Position numbers and translations under genes: made by a program | Shown: positions 33,563 through 35,616 of the stretch, in pieces | How positions within the stretch are numbered: the stretch's first letter is position 1 | Layout: every line of letters begins with the position of its first letter | NCBI RefSeq assembly: GCF_024055795.1 | Contig: NZ_JAMXMY010000038.1 | Location: 1 to 35,616 of the forward strand | Direction: 5' to 3' | DNA length: 35,616 nt | Origin: Actinoallomurus purpureus | Lineage (GTDB): Bacteria > Actinomycetota > Actinomycetes > Streptosporangiales > Streptosporangiaceae | The notes under the pieces: generated by a model | Database searches by the model: none | What the model saw: only the letters and a program-made list of their open reading frames with translations | Told to the model about the DNA's origin: nothing

Positions 33563-34858
33563 TCACGTCCGCTGGGCGGCGACCTGGCGGACCTGTCTCG
33601 GAGACAGGGGCATGGCGAACACCCGCACGTCGTCGATGGCGCCCTGCCAGCCGTCGATCGGCGAGCCTTTCAGCAGGGCCCGGCCGATGTCGAGGGGGCC
33701 GCCGGCGCGGGTCATTTTCGTACGCTTCCGGCAGGAGCCGGGTTCGCCGTCGACGTAGAGACAGAGCTGCCGGTCGGCGGGATCGAACACCGCGGCGAGA
33801 TGGGTCCACCGTCCGGCGACGGGACGGCGACCGCCGTAGGCGGTCTCGTTGCCGTTCGCCCAGGAACTGACGCGGTCGGGGACCATGAGCGCCCAGTCGG
33901 TGTGCTCCGCGTCGTAGGTGAGTAGGACAACGTCGGGCGCGTCACCCGTATGGTGCGCGGCGATCACTGTGCCGGCGCGCCGGGTCTCCGCCAAGAGGAC
34001 CCACGCCGTGATCGTGAAAGCCGCGTTGGTGTTGATGACGGGGCGGTCGGCGACCGCGTGACCGTTCCCGCCGAGGCTGAGCGCGTGGCCGGACGGGGCC
34101 GTCGTACGGGTGGCGTCGCCACTGATCCGCAGGTGCAGGCCGTGTCCGGAGGAGTCCAGCGCGGTCCGCCCGCCGGTCTCCTCGAATCGCCACCAGCCGG
34201 CGGGCGTGGGCAGCGGCGGCGCGGCGGCAGGGACCGAAGGACGCTTAGGCTCCTCCGGAATCGCGCGCGACGAGACGCTGACCGCGAACACAACCAGGAG
34301 GATCGCGGCGAGCGCGCCGGCGGGGGCCAGCAGCCCCGCACGTCGTCTGGCGGGCCGGGACCGGGCGCGGGGATCACCCAGGCGGACGGTCAGGCCCTCA
34401 CCGCGATGCGGATGCGTCATCGGGTGGGGCGGCGGGGCGCCGGCAGGAGCCGCCGGTGGTTCGTCGGGGGATCGGACGGCGTCCTCGGTGGGATCGACCG
34501 GCTCGGCCGGGAATGGCGTCGCGGTGTCGGCGCCTGGAGCCGGCTCGGCCGCGGAGCGGGGGGTGGGATGTTCGCCGACGGCGAGGGCACGGCGGACCGC
34601 CGTCCACGCCGCGACCGTATCGTCGGGACAGCCGCATGCCGTTACCAAGCCCTTGACCAGCTCTTCCCGGGGCAGCGACTCACGCTTGAGAGCCGAGGCG
34701 ATCGTGCTGTGCGGTAGGGCGTATCCGTGCTTCGCCGCTTCTTTCTCCAGCTCACGGTAGGTCAGGCCCGACCATGCCTTGAGCCGTCGCAGCTGCGCGA
34801 CGAAATCGGCCGCAGTACGCGCGTCGTGAGGATCCGGGGCGGAACTCTCCAAAGACAC
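33563..34858 (-). CDS. HTH protein with membrane helix and external LamG domain
   Basis: 431 residues from GTG 34858. The N terminus (FVAQLRRLKAWSGLTYRELEKEAAKHGY, LPHSTIASALKRESLPREELV, ACGC) is the divergent helix-turn-helix domain common in actinomycete regulators. A Pro-rich stretch, a membrane helix (about 173-195) and a LamG/concanavalin-like lectin domain follow (about 215-425: GWWRFEETGGRTALDSSGHG, FTITAWVLL, WTHLAAVFD, LYVDGEPGS, IDDVRVFAMPLS). A DNA-binding-type head inside and a carbohydrate-binding-type domain outside suggest a one-component transmembrane sensor, but the HTH may instead serve protein contacts. A GAGGTAAG lies 13 bases before the start. Confidence 0.85.
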   Translation of the reverse strand: MSLESSAPDPHDARTAADFVAQLRRLKAWSGLTYRELEKEAAKHGYALPHSTIASALKRESLPREELVKGLVTACGCPDDTVAAWTAVRRALAVGEHPTPRSAAEPAPGADTATPFPAEPVDPTEDAVRSPDEPPAAPAGAPPPHPMTHPHRGEGLTVRLGDPRARSRPARRRAGLLAPAGALAAILLVVFAVSVSSRAIPEEPKRPSVPAAAPPLPTPAGWWRFEETGGRTALDSSGHGLHLRISGDATRTTAPSGHALSLGGNGHAVADRPVINTNAAFTITAWVLLAETRRAGTVIAAHHTGDAPDVVLLTYDAEHTDWALMVPDRVSSWANGNETAYGGRRPVAGRWTHLAAVFDPADRQLCLYVDGEPGSCRKRTKMTRAGGPLDIGRALLKGSPIDGWQGAIDDVRVFAMPLSPRQVRQVAAQRT

Positions 34859-34916
34859 GGAAGAGAACTTACCTCGTACAACCCCGTCAAGTGGCCTGTT
34901 GGGACGGGTCGACGAA

Positions 34917-34951
34917 GGCGGGGCTGCCCGGATGCTCCAGGCAGCCCCGCC
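34917..34951 (-). terminator. 12-bp hairpin after the NlpC/P60-like gene
   Basis: GGCGGGGCTGCC (34917-34928) and GGCAGCCCCGCC (34940-34951) are perfect complements with an 11-base loop. It lies 12 bases beyond the stop of the minus-strand hydrolase gene. Confidence 0.85.
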
Positions 34952-34963
34952 ATGCTGAGTCGC

Positions 34964-35560
34964 TTACTTCACGTTCTTGTAACGGATGCCGTAGTACCCG
35001 CCGTCCGCCAGCTCCTTCCAGGACTTGAAGTCCCGGTTGGCCTTGGTGCCCGTCTGGTTCTCCTGGAGGACCCAGACACCCTTCGACGTCCGCTTTTGGA
35101 CGAGAGCCACGTGACCGTGCGCCTGGCTCTTCGGCAGACGGGTGATCGCGTCGCCCTGCTTGATGTACTTCTTCCAGTTCTTGATGGGCGAGCTGTACTT
35201 CTTGGCGATCAGGGTCTTGGTCCATTCCGTGTTGCTGTGCAGACCCCACGCCATCGACACGAACCCGGAGCAGTCCTGCCGGTAGTAACCCTTGCTGTCG
35301 CAGTGCCACTTGATCTGCGAGTACGAGACCTTGCCGATCCAGGTCATACCGCGCGCGACGATCTGTGCGCGCGTCAGATGCAGATCTTTCTTGGGCTGGG
35401 GCGTCTTGCATTTACTGGTAGCGGCGATGGGCGCCTGGTTCGTCGGCATCGTGACGCTGGTGCGGTGGCTCGCGGCGTTCGCGGTGCTCGCGCCGGCGAC
35501 GCCGACCAGCGCTACAGCCGCCAGTTGAACGGGGATGAGCGTTTTGAAGGAGGACTTCAT
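34964..35560 (-). CDS. Secreted NlpC/P60-like cysteine hydrolase
   Basis: 198 residues from ATG 35560, with AGGAAG six bases upstream. The signal peptide ends in STANAAS. The mature part has the papain-like NlpC/P60 order: GYYRQDCSGFVSMAWGLH with candidate nucleophile Cys97, then GHVALV with candidate His150, then a polar residue in WVLQENQ. Members cut cell-wall peptides. Lys/Trp-rich stretches (NWKKYIKQGD) are notable, and GC content is slightly lower than in the surroundings. The upstream leader has a 16-base C tract (G on the plus strand), which might affect expression. Confidence 0.85.
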   Translation of the reverse strand: MKSSFKTLIPVQLAAVALVGVAGASTANAASHRTSVTMPTNQAPIAATSKCKTPQPKKDLHLTRAQIVARGMTWIGKVSYSQIKWHCDSKGYYRQDCSGFVSMAWGLHSNTEWTKTLIAKKYSSPIKNWKKYIKQGDAITRLPKSQAHGHVALVQKRTSKGVWVLQENQTGTKANRDFKSWKELADGGYYGIRYKNVK

Positions 35561-35576
35561 CGGCTTCTTCCTGTTC

Positions 35577-35592
35577 GGGGGGGGGGGGGGGG
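35577..35592. repeat. Run of 16 G in the leader of the NlpC/P60-like gene
   Basis: Sixteen G in a row on the plus strand (C on the mRNA strand), ending 17 bases before the hydrolase start codon and just before its ribosome site. Such tracts slip in replication and in sequencing. It lies 24 bases from the window end. Confidence 0.9.
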
Positions 35593-35616
35593 ACCCGAAC
35601 CATTTTGTCTATTGTT

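Overview
The window is very GC-rich, densely packed DNA from a filamentous actinomycete, plausibly in the Streptosporangiales/Thermomonosporaceae range. Evidence: GTG and TTG starts with AGGAGG-type ribosome sites, several apparently leaderless genes, a Nur-like Fur regulator beside YgfZ and Dtd, an HTH / HBHA-like / DUF2516 trio in the same order as mycobacterial Rv0474-Rv0476, and many long antisense shadow frames. No rRNA, tRNA, CRISPR array or intact mobile element was seen.

Left part (1-10.2 kb): the 3' part of a giant, nearly cysteine-free protein whose frame runs off the left edge. It holds three tandem modules of about 500 residues joined by Pro/Gly/Glu/His-rich linkers. After a convergent DUF3558-like membrane protein comes the most unusual unit: a STAND/NB-ARC-like ATPase with an N-terminal Gly-Asp-Asn tag, a membrane segment and three C-terminal Ig-like repeats. 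It is translationally coupled (ATGA) to a 108-residue protein carrying the same tag, and a strong hairpin closes the unit.

Middle (10.2-22.4 kb): a phosphotriesterase-like metallohydrolase and an acyl-CoA ligase form an overlapping operon behind a perfect TetR-type palindrome. A HerA/FtsK-type ATPase with a cysteine cluster follows. Then come a secreted thermonuclease, a Tat-type metallophosphoesterase, a DsrE protein, two BAM/GIDE-domain membrane proteins with the decayed remains of a third copy between them, a nitrobindin-like protein, an IS630 transposase remnant, and an alpha/beta hydrolase whose nucleophile serine is replaced by asparagine.

Right part (22.4-35.6 kb): a housekeeping block of Nur-like regulator, YgfZ, a small membrane protein, Dtd, a BKACE (DUF849) enzyme and an asparaginase II family protein. 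These are followed by a DUF2207 membrane protein, tandem membrane-anchored zinc metallopeptidases, the HTH/HBHA-like/DUF2516 trio, an SGNH lipoprotein, a truncated AlaX gene, an HTH-TM-LamG protein and a secreted NlpC/P60-like hydrolase. A run of 16 G lies in the leader of the last gene, at the window end.

The best candidates for something undescribed are the tagged STAND-Ig ATPase with its small partner, the triplicated giant protein, and the expanding and decaying BAM cluster. All functions are inferred from motifs; nothing was searched against a database.
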